From an uncultured Collinsella sp. (GTDB lineage Bacteria; Actinomycetota; Coriobacteriia; Coriobacteriales; Coriobacteriaceae): a stretch of DNA of 52,974 nucleotides. The number at the start of each line of letters is the position of its first letter. The stretch's first letter is position 1. This document shows positions 24,840 through 33,331 of this stretch, in pieces. A program made the translations under genes and the position numbers. The stretch lies in the NCBI GenBank assembly GCA_900549185.1, contig URNM01000002.1, forward strand, positions 1 to 52,974, in the 5' to 3' direction. The notes beneath the pieces are model-generated. The model saw only the letters and a program-made list of their open reading frames with translations, had not been told where the DNA came from and searched no databases.

Positions 24840-27727
24840 TCGAGGACGCGGTTTCGTCAGGAACGCCGCAGTTTGTCATCGACTCCTATGCCACGCTTGC
24901 CGAGCGCGCCAAAACACAGTCCTTCGGCCTTATCGAGGAAGATGTGATAGTCCTCGATACCGAGACCACAGGTCTTTCGGTGCAGGACAACGAGCTGATC
25001 GAGATCTCGGCGGCCCGTCTTTCGGGTCGCGAGATCGTCGACCGCTTCGATACCTTCGTGCATCCCAAGCAGCTGATTCCCGCCGAGATTACCGAGCTCA
25101 CGAGCATTACAAATGCCGATGTGGCAGATGCCCCGTCGGCCGTTGAGGCCGTCGCCGCTCTCGCCGATTTTGTCGGTGGTTGCCCGGTGATCGCACATAA
25201 CGCCACGTTCGACCGCTCGTTTATCGAGTCGGTCAAAGGCGGCGTCAACGTGAGCGATATTTGGATCGATTCGCTGGCGCTGTCGCGCATCGCGCTTCCG
25301 CGCCTGGCCTCGCACAAGCTGTCTTTTATGGCCGATCTGTTTGGCTGTGACTCGGTATCACACCGTGCCAATGCCGACGTCGACGCCCTGTGTGGCGTAT
25401 GGCGCGTGTTGCTCGTGGCGCTCACCGACTTGCCCCAGGGCCTCATGGCGCGCCTAGCCGACATGCATCCGGACGTGCCTTGGTCCTATCGTCCTATCTT
25501 CTCGTTCTTGGCGGGGCAGAACCCTGGTTCTATCTTCTCTCTCAGCGCCGCTCGTGCTGACGTTCTCAAGGCCGATCGCGCCGACGATCGGGTGGACGCC
25601 GACGAACTGCCGGTCCTCAAGATGCCGAGTCGTGAGGAGATTGAGGCAGACTATGCGCCAGGTGGCCTGGTCAATCGCATGTACCCCACCTACGAGCCGC
25701 GTGATGAGCAGATCGCGATGGCGCTCGAGGTCCGCGATGCGCTGGTCACGGGCACTCATCGTGTAATTGAGGCGGGCACGGGCGTCGGCAAATCGATGGC
25801 CTATCTGGTGCCTTTTGCCGAGGCAGCACGCCGTAACAACATCACGGTTGGTATTGCGACCAAATCGAACAATCTTGCCGACCAGCTCATGTATCATGAG
25901 CTGCCAAAACTTGCCGAGCAACTGGACGGTGGTCTGTCATTTTGCGCTCTCAAGGGCTATGACCACTATCCGTGCCTGCGCAAGCTTGAGCGCATGAGCC
26001 GAAGCCAGGTCGAGATTACCACCAAGCGCGATCCGGCGGACACGCTCACGGCGGTCGCGGTCATTATGGCGTACGTCTGCCAATCAGCCGATGGCGACCT
26101 CGACTCACTTGGCATTCGGTGGCGCAGCGTCAACCGCCCCGACTTTACGACGGCCTCGCGCGAGTGTGCTCGTCGCCTCTGCCCGTTTTTCCCTGATAAA
26201 TGTTTGGTCCACGGCGCTCGCCGTCGTGCGGCGCATGCCGATGTGGTGGTCACCAACCATTCCCTGCTGTTCCGCAATGTTGCGGCCGAGGGCAGGATTT
26301 TGCCTCCGATTCGTCATTGGGTAATCGACGAGGCTCATTCTATCGAGCGCGAGGCGCGCCGTCAGTGGGCGCGCGTGGTGTCGGCGGACGAATCACGCGT
26401 TCTGTTTGAGCGCCTGGGTGGCTCGAGCACCGGTGCGCTAAGCCAGGTCTCCCGTGATTTGGCAACCTCCGAGGGCTCTACGCTCTATCTGGGCCTTACT
26501 GCCAAGGCGACGTCGACGGTTGCGCGCGCGAGCATGGCAATCGCCGACGTGTTCGATGGCGTTCGCGAGCTCGGCCGCCGTGCCCGTGGGGGTTATGACA
26601 ATGCCAATCTATGGATTGGCCCCGAGCTGCGCGAATCTGACGACTGGCATGATTTCTTACAGTCGGCCTACACTGCCATCGACGCATTGGAACAAGCTGA
26701 CAAGAGCGTCGACGCGCTGGTGCAAGCCGTCGCCGCCGACAAGCCCGAGGTTGTTGTCGACTTGGGTGATATCTCGCGTCGCCTGCACGAGCTGGCCGAG
26801 AACCTCAAACTCATCATTGACGGCACCGATGAACACTACGTGTATTCGCTGCAGGTCAATCGCAGGTTGCGTGCCGGCGGAGAGTCAATGACCGCAGAGC
26901 GCATCGACATTGGCGAGGCCTTGGCAACCGAGTGGCTGCCCGAGGTTCACACGGCTATCTTTGCCTCGGCGACTATGACGGTGTCCAAAAGCTTTGAACA
27001 CTTTAACCACGCGGTCGGTCTCGATCGCATCGGTGCTTCAACATCCTCGTCGCTGCACTTGGACTCGAGCTACGACTTCGATTCGAACATGGCTGTAGTC
27101 GTTGCGGGCGATATCCCCGATCCGCGCGATCGTGAGAGCTATCTTACGGCGCTCGAGCGCGTGCTGGTCGACGCCCATCTTGCCATGGGCGGATCGGTGC
27201 TCACACTGTTCACCAATCGGCGCGACATGGAAGACCTGTACGCCCGCGTTGAGCCTAAGATGGCCCGTGCGGGTCTGGAGCTCAACTGCCAGCAGCGCAA
27301 CTCATCTCCTCGTCGCCTGCGCGACCGGTTTATCAACGAGCCGACCTCGTCGCTTTTTGCCCTTAAGGCCTTCTGGGAGGGATTCGACGCCAGCGGCGAG
27401 ACGCTGCGCTGCGTCATCATTCCCAAGCTGCCGTTCTCGAGTCCCACGGACCCGCTCTCGTGCGAGCGCAACCTGCGCGAAGACCGCGCTTGGGCGCGCT
27501 ATTCACTGCCCGAGGCGGTGCTCGAGGTCAAGCAGGCGGCCGGCCGCCTTATCCGCTCGTCGACCGATTGCGGCGTGCTGATTCTGGCCGACCCGCGCCT
27601 GGTGACGAAGGGCTACGGAAAGAAGTTCTTAACGTCGCTGCCCACGAGCTCCTACCAGCGCATCGAATCGGCGCAGATCGGGCACTATCTGCAACTGTGG
27701 CGCGCACGCCACGAGCGGCGGCGCTAA
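24833..27727 (+). CDS. dinG: DinG-family helicase with N-terminal DnaQ-type exonuclease domain
   Basis: 964 residues. Residues of about 30-195 form a DEDD 3'-5' exonuclease (VLDTETTGLS, IAHNATFDRSF, HRANADVDALCGVW). The XPD/DinG helicase follows: Walker A EAGTGVGKSMAYL, four cysteines fitting an iron-sulfur cluster (YPCLRK, then ECARRLCPFFPDKC), DEAH in VIDEAHSIE, and motif VI QAAGRLIRSS. Exo-DinG fusions occur in Gram-positive bacteria; the Bacillus/Staphylococcus DinG lacks cluster cysteines, whereas this one keeps them. The likely role is DNA repair or resolution of structured DNA. It overlaps ddl by seven bases and converges tail to tail with a WYL gene, the stops overlapping. Confidence 0.9.
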   Translation: MLIEDAVSSGTPQFVIDSYATLAERAKTQSFGLIEEDVIVLDTETTGLSVQDNELIEISAARLSGREIVDRFDTFVHPKQLIPAEITELTSITNADVADAPSAVEAVAALADFVGGCPVIAHNATFDRSFIESVKGGVNVSDIWIDSLALSRIALPRLASHKLSFMADLFGCDSVSHRANADVDALCGVWRVLLVALTDLPQGLMARLADMHPDVPWSYRPIFSFLAGQNPGSIFSLSAARADVLKADRADDRVDADELPVLKMPSREEIEADYAPGGLVNRMYPTYEPRDEQIAMALEVRDALVTGTHRVIEAGTGVGKSMAYLVPFAEAARRNNITVGIATKSNNLADQLMYHELPKLAEQLDGGLSFCALKGYDHYPCLRKLERMSRSQVEITTKRDPADTLTAVAVIMAYVCQSADGDLDSLGIRWRSVNRPDFTTASRECARRLCPFFPDKCLVHGARRRAAHADVVVTNHSLLFRNVAAEGRILPPIRHWVIDEAHSIEREARRQWARVVSADESRVLFERLGGSSTGALSQVSRDLATSEGSTLYLGLTAKATSTVARASMAIADVFDGVRELGRRARGGYDNANLWIGPELRESDDWHDFLQSAYTAIDALEQADKSVDALVQAVAADKPEVVVDLGDISRRLHELAENLKLIIDGTDEHYVYSLQVNRRLRAGGESMTAERIDIGEALATEWLPEVHTAIFASATMTVSKSFEHFNHAVGLDRIGASTSSSLHLDSSYDFDSNMAVVVAGDIPDPRDRESYLTALERVLVDAHLAMGGSVLTLFTNRRDMEDLYARVEPKMARAGLELNCQQRNSSPRRLRDRFINEPTSSLFALKAFWEGFDASGETLRCVIIPKLPFSSPTDPLSCERNLREDRAWARYSLPEAVLEVKQAAGRLIRSSTDCGVLILADPRLVTKGYGKKFLTSLPTSSYQRIESAQIGHYLQLWRARHERRR

Positions 27728-28641
27728 AGCGGACAGACGAGGGTTTTTGCCATATCGCACAGGCGCTTTGACAGGGCGGGGTCATCCAAGATACGGATGG
27801 CTCCGCCCGCTGCGATTACCTGGCTCAGTAGCCAACGCTCGGAGCCGTAATGCACGGTTACCGTTGCCATGTCTGCCCCGCTGTGCTCGATTAGAGTGAT
27901 GCCGGCCCAGTCCAGATGCTCCGCCATATCGAATGGCATCAGGAGCTTTGCGCTACGCTGTGTCCGGGCAAGGGAATCGCGGAGGGATGCGACGCCCGGT
28001 GCGTGAGGCACGACGGAGTCTTCCGTCAAGGCGAGTCCCTCGATTTTATCCATGCGATAGGTGCGCTGCTCATCGACTGTGATGTCCCAGGCAATCAGGT
28101 ATGTTTGGTCGCCGTTTGCCGTAATGCGCAAGGGATCGACCAGACGCTCGCGTGGCCGTGCATCGTCCATCGAGCGATACAAGATGCGGCAACGAACGCC
28201 GTCCTGAATGGCGCAGCTCAGCTGCTGCCAGTGCGACCCGTGGTTGACGGTGTCAAAGACGCGCTGGTTATAGCCGAGCTCTTCGGGTAGAAGGGCATGT
28301 CGAATCCGAGCTGCCGTCTGCGGCTCGATCCCCAACGATTCAAGTTCATGGTTGAGCACAGCGCCTTCGGCGGCACTCAGGCGCAGCGGTAGCACACGTC
28401 CGGCGTCACCGGTGAGAACCACACGCTCGCCGTGGCATTCGCAGATGATGCGCGCACCCGATTCTCGGTCCGCGAGCGTCGAGACGATCTCGAGAATCTC
28501 GTCGAGCGATACTCCCGTGATGTCAAAGCGGCCGCAAATTTCGGTTCGTGTCATGCCGCTCTCGCCGGCGGCGTAGAGGGCCTCCATGATGTCGATGGCG
28601 CGCGAGAGTCTCTGCTCGCTGGTGAGTTTACGCACGGGCAT
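27724..28641 (-). CDS. WYL-domain transcriptional regulator (PafC-like)
   Basis: 305 residues. An N-terminal helix-turn-helix (SRAIDIMEALYAAGESGMTRTEICGRF) is followed by a WYL domain (QDGVRCRILYRSMDDARPRERLVDPLRI, TYLIAWDI, RTYRMDKIEGL) and a C-terminal WCX-type region. It is the second of two adjacent WYL genes. ATG 28641 overlaps the first gene's stop by 14 bases; a TTG at 28662 is also open but starts on top of the probable AAAGGA ribosome site. The pair resembles actinobacterial PafB/PafC, which together control a LexA-independent DNA-damage response. The target here is unknown. Confidence 0.85.
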   Translation of the reverse strand: MPVRKLTSEQRLSRAIDIMEALYAAGESGMTRTEICGRFDITGVSLDEILEIVSTLADRESGARIICECHGERVVLTGDAGRVLPLRLSAAEGAVLNHELESLGIEPQTAARIRHALLPEELGYNQRVFDTVNHGSHWQQLSCAIQDGVRCRILYRSMDDARPRERLVDPLRITANGDQTYLIAWDITVDEQRTYRMDKIEGLALTEDSVVPHAPGVASLRDSLARTQRSAKLLMPFDMAEHLDWAGITLIEHSGADMATVTVHYGSERWLLSQVIAAGGAIRILDDPALSKRLCDMAKTLVCPL

Positions 28642-29650
28642 ACTCGTGCACCGTCCTTTCAATGAGGTGGTTCCACGCCTGCTTGAGCGATTTGGGGGCC
28701 ACGGGCCTCATGCCGTCCATGGCGTGGGCCATGCAAAATGAGGCGGCGGCTTCAAGGTCGCGCACGTCAACGGTCCAGATCCATCCCGCATCGGTGTGTG
28801 TGAGCTCACCTCGCCCGCGCGTGAGGCCGTTGATCATATCGATCTGCGTCTGAGGGGCGAACGAGAACGTGGCTGCAACGGGCGGTCGGTCGGCGAAATC
28901 GAATTCAAAGAACAGATAGTCGTTGAGATTGAAGTCCGCAGGGATGGCGTAGGCCTTCGAAGGACGCCATGCACGAACGATACGGTCGCAGCGGAATGTC
29001 CTGATGTCGTCGGTGACATTGTCGAGGCCGCAGAAGTACGCCACGCCCTCGCGTTCGAACATGCCGTAGACACAGACGGTACGTTCTTTCTGCTCGCCGC
29101 GTCCGTTCTGATATAAAAATCGCAGCGCGCATCGCTCGGCAAAGGCGCTCCATACCGCATCGACGGTGGGAGAGCGGCGGATCGGTACTTCGTCCACCGC
29201 CGACATGCCGGTGAGGTAGGCAATTTTGGAGCGAATATCGGCAAGCGGCGCGGCAAAGGTGGAAGAGCCGGCCGCTAGCGTCTGGTCGATGGCGTTGAGT
29301 AGGATATCGGCGTCGTCTGCGGTGATGAGGCCGCCTGCAGCAAACGTGTGCTCGCGGTCGATTGTCCACGAGCTTTCCTCGGTCTCCTGCGCACCGGCGG
29401 GGCGAACCTCCTTGATTAAGATGCCACGCTCGAGCAGTTTGTCACGATCGCGCCGAAACTTGCGCTTATCCGAGTCGATATTGCCCGAGCCATATCCCAG
29501 GTCAGAATCCAAGACGATCTGCTCGGTCGTCAGCGGTTCGGGGGAGCTGTTGATCACAAAGAAAAGATTGAGGATGCGCTGAGCCGTTTTATCGAAACCG
29601 GGCTCCGAATTCCCCTTTTTAATTGTTGCGGTCGCGTCGCTTGCCGTCAT
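28628..29650 (-). CDS. WYL-domain transcriptional regulator (PafB-like)
   Basis: 340 residues. N-terminal helix-turn-helix region (AQRILNLFFVINSS..LTTEQIV and SDKRKFRRDRDKLLERGILI), central WYL domain (ERCALRFLYQNGRGEQKERTVCVYGMFEREGVAYFCGLD, TFRCDRIVRAW) and a C-terminal WCX region. It is the upstream partner of the overlapping WYL gene at 27724-28641; two-gene WYL pairs usually work as heterodimers. The neighbouring exo-DinG helicase gene converges with the pair. No proteasome gene is in this window. Confidence 0.85.
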   Translation of the reverse strand: MTASDATATIKKGNSEPGFDKTAQRILNLFFVINSSPEPLTTEQIVLDSDLGYGSGNIDSDKRKFRRDRDKLLERGILIKEVRPAGAQETEESSWTIDREHTFAAGGLITADDADILLNAIDQTLAAGSSTFAAPLADIRSKIAYLTGMSAVDEVPIRRSPTVDAVWSAFAERCALRFLYQNGRGEQKERTVCVYGMFEREGVAYFCGLDNVTDDIRTFRCDRIVRAWRPSKAYAIPADFNLNDYLFFEFDFADRPPVAATFSFAPQTQIDMINGLTRGRGELTHTDAGWIWTVDVRDLEAAASFCMAHAMDGMRPVAPKSLKQAWNHLIERTVHEYARA

Positions 29651-29848
29651 AGAGTCCTCGCATGAGAAGGTGGTTTGCTGCCATGATTTTAGTCCGATAT
29701 GGAGATTAGGCTATATCCTTGTCCGCTCGAGGCGTTAAGATGGCCCGAATTCGGTCGTTTGCGCTCGCTCGGGGTATACTTTCGACTATATACGGTTCTA
29801 ATGTGCATGCATTGGGCCTATTTGTCGGATTATGGATGTGGAGCGCAC

Positions 29849-32800
29849 ATGGCGAACACCCAGAACTATATTAACCACCTGCTGCAGAACACCGGCATTA
29901 CGCCGGCATGCAGCGAAGAAGAGCGCTTGGCTGCCGAGGATATCGCTCAGATCTTCCGCAACCACGGCTTTGACCCCGAGGTTCAGGAGTTCAATGCCCC
30001 GGCGCCCAGTAGATTGGCATTTGCCGTTACCGGTATTCTTGCGTTTGCCGGCGCCCTGCTGATGGGCATCGGCGGCGGTATCGGCTTGGTCGGCACCTTG
30101 CTGGCCATTGTCGGCGCCGTTCTTTACGTGCTCGAGCGCACGGGCCACCCCGTGGTTTCGCGCCTGGGCAAGACGGGCGTGAGCCAAAATGTCATCGCCT
30201 ACCACAAGGCCTCGGGCCCGCTCGCGTCTCCGCGCAACCGCCCGGTGGTCGTTGTCGCACACTACGACTCTCCCCGTGCTGAGCTGCTCGCCCGCGAGCC
30301 CTATGCTTCGTATCGTGCGCTCATCGCCAAGCTGTTGCCCGTTGCCACGGTTGCCCCTGCTGCCGTTGCCATCCTGCGTATCCTGCCGCTCCCCGGCGCG
30401 CTCAAGGTTCTGCTGTGGATTGTCGCGATCCTCGCTTCCCTCGTTGCACTTGCCAACGCGGCAAACATCATCTCTAACCGCCACATTCTTCCCTATACGT
30501 CCGGCGCGGTGTGCAACAAGTCTTCTGTCGCCGCTATGCTCGGCGTTATGGACAACGTTGCTCCCTTCCAGGGCGAGAACGAGTTTCCCGACGATGTTCC
30601 GTTCGATACCTATTTTGGGGAGCAGAAACGTCGTGCCGAGGAAATGGCGCGCGCGGCGGCGGAGTATGCCGCGGCCCAGCAGCAAAACGACTACGGCAAC
30701 ACCATCGAGTACGAAGAGCCTACCTACGCCGAGGACGAGTTCGGTCAGCCGATTGCTCCCGACGCTCAAACCGAGCCCGAACAGGGCGAGGCTTTTGACG
30801 AGCAGATCGAGGGCTTTGAGGGTGCGTCTGCCGACGAGACGCTGATTGGCGCCATCGTGCCCGAGGATCAGAATCAGGCTGTCCAGGCCGAAGAGTTCAA
30901 TGACGAGGTTCCCGCTGCTGAGCCGGCGGAGGAGCCTGCCGCGGCCGAGCCCGAGCCCAAGCTCTATCGCAACGCCGCCGGCAACATCCGCTTTGGTTCG
31001 GATGCCATCCGTGCGCTCGGAATGCTTCCCGAGTCCTGCACACTCGATTACGAGGAGGGCGAGGAGCCGACGTTTGAGCCCGAGCCTGCGCCCGTTGTCA
31101 CTGCGGATGATGAGTCTGCCGCGGTTACCGCTGCCGTTGCCGAGCCCGAGGCGGTGTCTGCGATCGATCCCGCGGCAGGACTGGACATTTTGGCTCCCGC
31201 CGCGCCGGCGCAAGACGTTGCGGACGAGTCTGACGACGATTACGTTGAACAGCCGAGGCGCGTGTCTTACGAGAGCGATACTGATTTCTCTGCCGAGATT
31301 CCCGCGGCAACGCCCCATGCCGATATTGCATCCGCGTTCTCTTCGATTGGCGCCAGCGCTTCCAGCTTCTTTAAGGGTGCGCTTGCAAAGGGCAGGAAAT
31401 TTGTCGACGATTTCGAGGAGAAGCGCGCTGCCGCACGCGAGGCTGCCGAGCAGGAGGCTATCGCTCAGCAGCAGGCAACCGAGGCGGCACGTGAGCGCGC
31501 GGCGCAAGAGTTTGAGCAGAACGAGGCTATGCAGTCCGGGCCCGTCGACGCTGCCGAAGCTACGACGTCCTTTGAGTCCCAGCAACCGACGTCAGCGGAT
31601 GTTGTTGAGGCAACAACGTCTTTCGAGGCTCAGCAGCACGTCGATAGCACCATGTCGTTTGATGCCGCGCAGTTCGATTCCACGATAACGTTTGAAAAGC
31701 AAGGCACCGCAATTGCCGAGCCCCTTCCTGTTTCCGATGAGCAGGGCGACACGGCAGACGATGACGAGCCCATTGATGCTGCCGAAATCCAAGATGCCGC
31801 CGAGGACGAGTCCGTCGAGGCCAACTCTGACGAAGAGCAATACGCGGCAGCCGATCAAGGTGATTCGACCGAGGTCGAGCAGGAGGAAGTGCCTGCGGTT
31901 TCCGAGACTCCCGAGACGGATGAGTCGAGGCCTTACTCCACGCAGATTTTCACCATGCCGACCCCGAGTGGTTCCGGTGCCACGGTTGCCAATGTCGCTC
32001 CCACCCAGGACGAAACGGTCGATTCCCTTATGGCCCAGATTTCCTCCCAGGCATCGCCGCGTCCGCAGATGAATGTTCCCGATCCGGCGTCGGCACCGTC
32101 GCCTGCACCTTCCTCGTCTCCGCTGGCTTCGGTCCCCGATCCGTCGCTGCCGTCTATGAAGCAGGCAAACGTTGCGTCTCGCACGTCGCTGTTCGACCTT
32201 CCCGATCCCTCTGCCCAGGTCAACGACCCCTTTGCTACTGCCCAGGGTCCCGAACCCACATCGGCACCCGTTGCGCCTTCTATGCCCGTTGCGTCGGGCG
32301 CGCAGCCGATCGAGACCATTTCGGCTCCCGCCCCAGCGGCACCCAAGTCTCGCAAACGCGGCCTGGGTGGCCTGTTCGGTCGTAAAAAGAAAAACGAGCA
32401 GGACAGCATGAGTGACTGGCTGGGCGTCGAAGACGATTACGATGCCAAGAAGTCCGGTCGCGGCATCGGTTCGTGGGATAATTTCGAGGACGATAACGAT
32501 GGCTGGAAGGGCGGCGCTACGTCTTCCGACGGCGCTTCTTCCGAAGATATGCTCTCGGCTGTCGCCTCTATGGGCGATGATGAGCTGCTCGGTCACGATA
32601 TCTGGTTTGTGGCAACGGGCGCCTCGGATTGTGATGGCGCCGGTATGAAGGCCTTCTTGGCTTCGCATCGCGATAAGCTCCGCGGCGTATTCTTCATCAA
32701 TCTTGAATCCGTCGGCGCCGGTAGGCTTTCGGTGGTGACGGTCGAGGGCGAACAGCAGCTGCTCAAGGGCGATCGCCGCATCATGAACCTGGTCAGCAAG

Positions 32801-33025
32801 GTGTGCAAGTCGTTCCATGTCGATTGTGGCGCGCTCGAGATGCCCTATGCCAAGACCGATGCCTATGCCGCGCTCGAGGCGAGCCGCCGAGCCCTCACCA
32901 TCGCCGGCGTGGACGGCACGCGTCTGGCTTGCGCTCGTACCGAGGACGACCTGCCCCACAATGTCAACCCGACGAACATTGCCACGGTATCCGAGGTCGT
33001 GACCGAGGTTATCCGCCGTTCGTAG
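29849..33025 (+). CDS. Membrane M28-peptidase-like protein split by a long low-complexity insert
   Basis: 1058 residues. N-terminal part of an M28 aminopeptidase fold: VVVVAHYDSP (133-142) and YTSGAVCNKSSVAAML (216-231). Two hydrophobic regions are inserted (about 55-95 and 158-208, four membrane segments). Residues of about 240-912 are an acidic, Ala/Glu/Pro-rich low-complexity region with repeats such as EATTSFE. The fold resumes at 915: IWFVATGASDCDG, FFINLESVGAG, EDDLPHNVNPTN. Against typical M28 motifs the bridging Asp is Cys222, the catalytic Glu is Ser926, and ligand Glu and Asp are Asp927 and Glu953; His138 and the final His are kept. It is probably not an ordinary peptidase. Start ATG 29849 with GGAG five bases upstream. 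A -10-like TATACT is at 29775. A small membrane-protein gene follows 21 bases later. Confidence 0.72.
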   Translation: MANTQNYINHLLQNTGITPACSEEERLAAEDIAQIFRNHGFDPEVQEFNAPAPSRLAFAVTGILAFAGALLMGIGGGIGLVGTLLAIVGAVLYVLERTGHPVVSRLGKTGVSQNVIAYHKASGPLASPRNRPVVVVAHYDSPRAELLAREPYASYRALIAKLLPVATVAPAAVAILRILPLPGALKVLLWIVAILASLVALANAANIISNRHILPYTSGAVCNKSSVAAMLGVMDNVAPFQGENEFPDDVPFDTYFGEQKRRAEEMARAAAEYAAAQQQNDYGNTIEYEEPTYAEDEFGQPIAPDAQTEPEQGEAFDEQIEGFEGASADETLIGAIVPEDQNQAVQAEEFNDEVPAAEPAEEPAAAEPEPKLYRNAAGNIRFGSDAIRALGMLPESCTLDYEEGEEPTFEPEPAPVVTADDESAAVTAAVAEPEAVSAIDPAAGLDILAPAAPAQDVADESDDDYVEQPRRVSYESDTDFSAEIPAATPHADIASAFSSIGASASSFFKGALAKGRKFVDDFEEKRAAAREAAEQEAIAQQQATEAARERAAQEFEQNEAMQSGPVDAAEATTSFESQQPTSADVVEATTSFEAQQHVDSTMSFDAAQFDSTITFEKQGTAIAEPLPVSDEQGDTADDDEPIDAAEIQDAAEDESVEANSDEEQYAAADQGDSTEVEQEEVPAVSETPETDESRPYSTQIFTMPTPSGSGATVANVAPTQDETVDSLMAQISSQASPRPQMNVPDPASAPSPAPSSSPLASVPDPSLPSMKQANVASRTSLFDLPDPSAQVNDPFATAQGPEPTSAPVAPSMPVASGAQPIETISAPAPAAPKSRKRGLGGLFGRKKKNEQDSMSDWLGVEDDYDAKKSGRGIGSWDNFEDDNDGWKGGATSSDGASSEDMLSAVASMGDDELLGHDIWFVATGASDCDGAGMKAFLASHRDKLRGVFFINLESVGAGRLSVVTVEGEQQLLKGDRRIMNLVSKVCKSFHVDCGALEMPYAKTDAYAALEASRRALTIAGVDGTRLACARTEDDLPHNVNPTNIATVSEVVTEVIRRS

Positions 33026-33046
33026 ACGGAGCTCTAAGGAGTCAAC

Positions 33047-33265
33047 GTGTTTTCGTATATTAAGCGCCATTGGCCTGTCTACGTGATTTTGACCTTGATT
33101 GCCATTGCGTTAGGATTTGGGGCTGCCTACATCGTGGGTGCGAAGGGCTCGACCCCCGCCTCCGCAATCAGCGAAGAGGTGGAGCAAGAACAGAGTACGG
33201 GTGCCGATGGGATTCCTGAGTCCGAGCAGGCAATCGTTGATGGTGGATCTTCGTCTGCAGAGTAG
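33047..33265 (+). CDS. Small single-pass membrane protein
   Basis: 72 residues: a short basic N-terminus, one membrane segment (VYVILTLIAIALGFGAAYIVG), then an acidic Glu/Ser-rich extracytoplasmic or cytoplasmic tail. GTG start with AAGGAG five bases upstream. It follows the split M28-like gene by 21 bases and shares its terminator, so the two are probably one operon and possibly one complex. No family recognised. Confidence 0.7.
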   Translation: MFSYIKRHWPVYVILTLIAIALGFGAAYIVGAKGSTPASAISEEVEQEQSTGADGIPESEQAIVDGGSSSAE

Positions 33266-33285
33266 ATACGGCGATTTACATGATT

Positions 33286-33326
33286 GAAAGCGGGCGAGCC
33301 AGTCCCCTGGCTCGCCCGCTTTTTCA
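33286..33326. terminator. Intrinsic terminator between convergent genes
   Basis: AAGCGGGCGAGCCA, a 6-base loop and TGGCTCGCCCGCTT, then TTTTC on the plus strand. The reverse strand also ends in T (TTTCAATC), so it probably serves both convergent units. Confidence 0.92.
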
Positions 33327-33331
33327 TCGCG

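Noticed and set aside
27724..29650. Proteasome/pupylation locus suggested by PafBC-like genes
   Set aside because: No proteasome subunit, Pup, PafA or Dop gene is present; the WYL pair stands beside a helicase gene instead.
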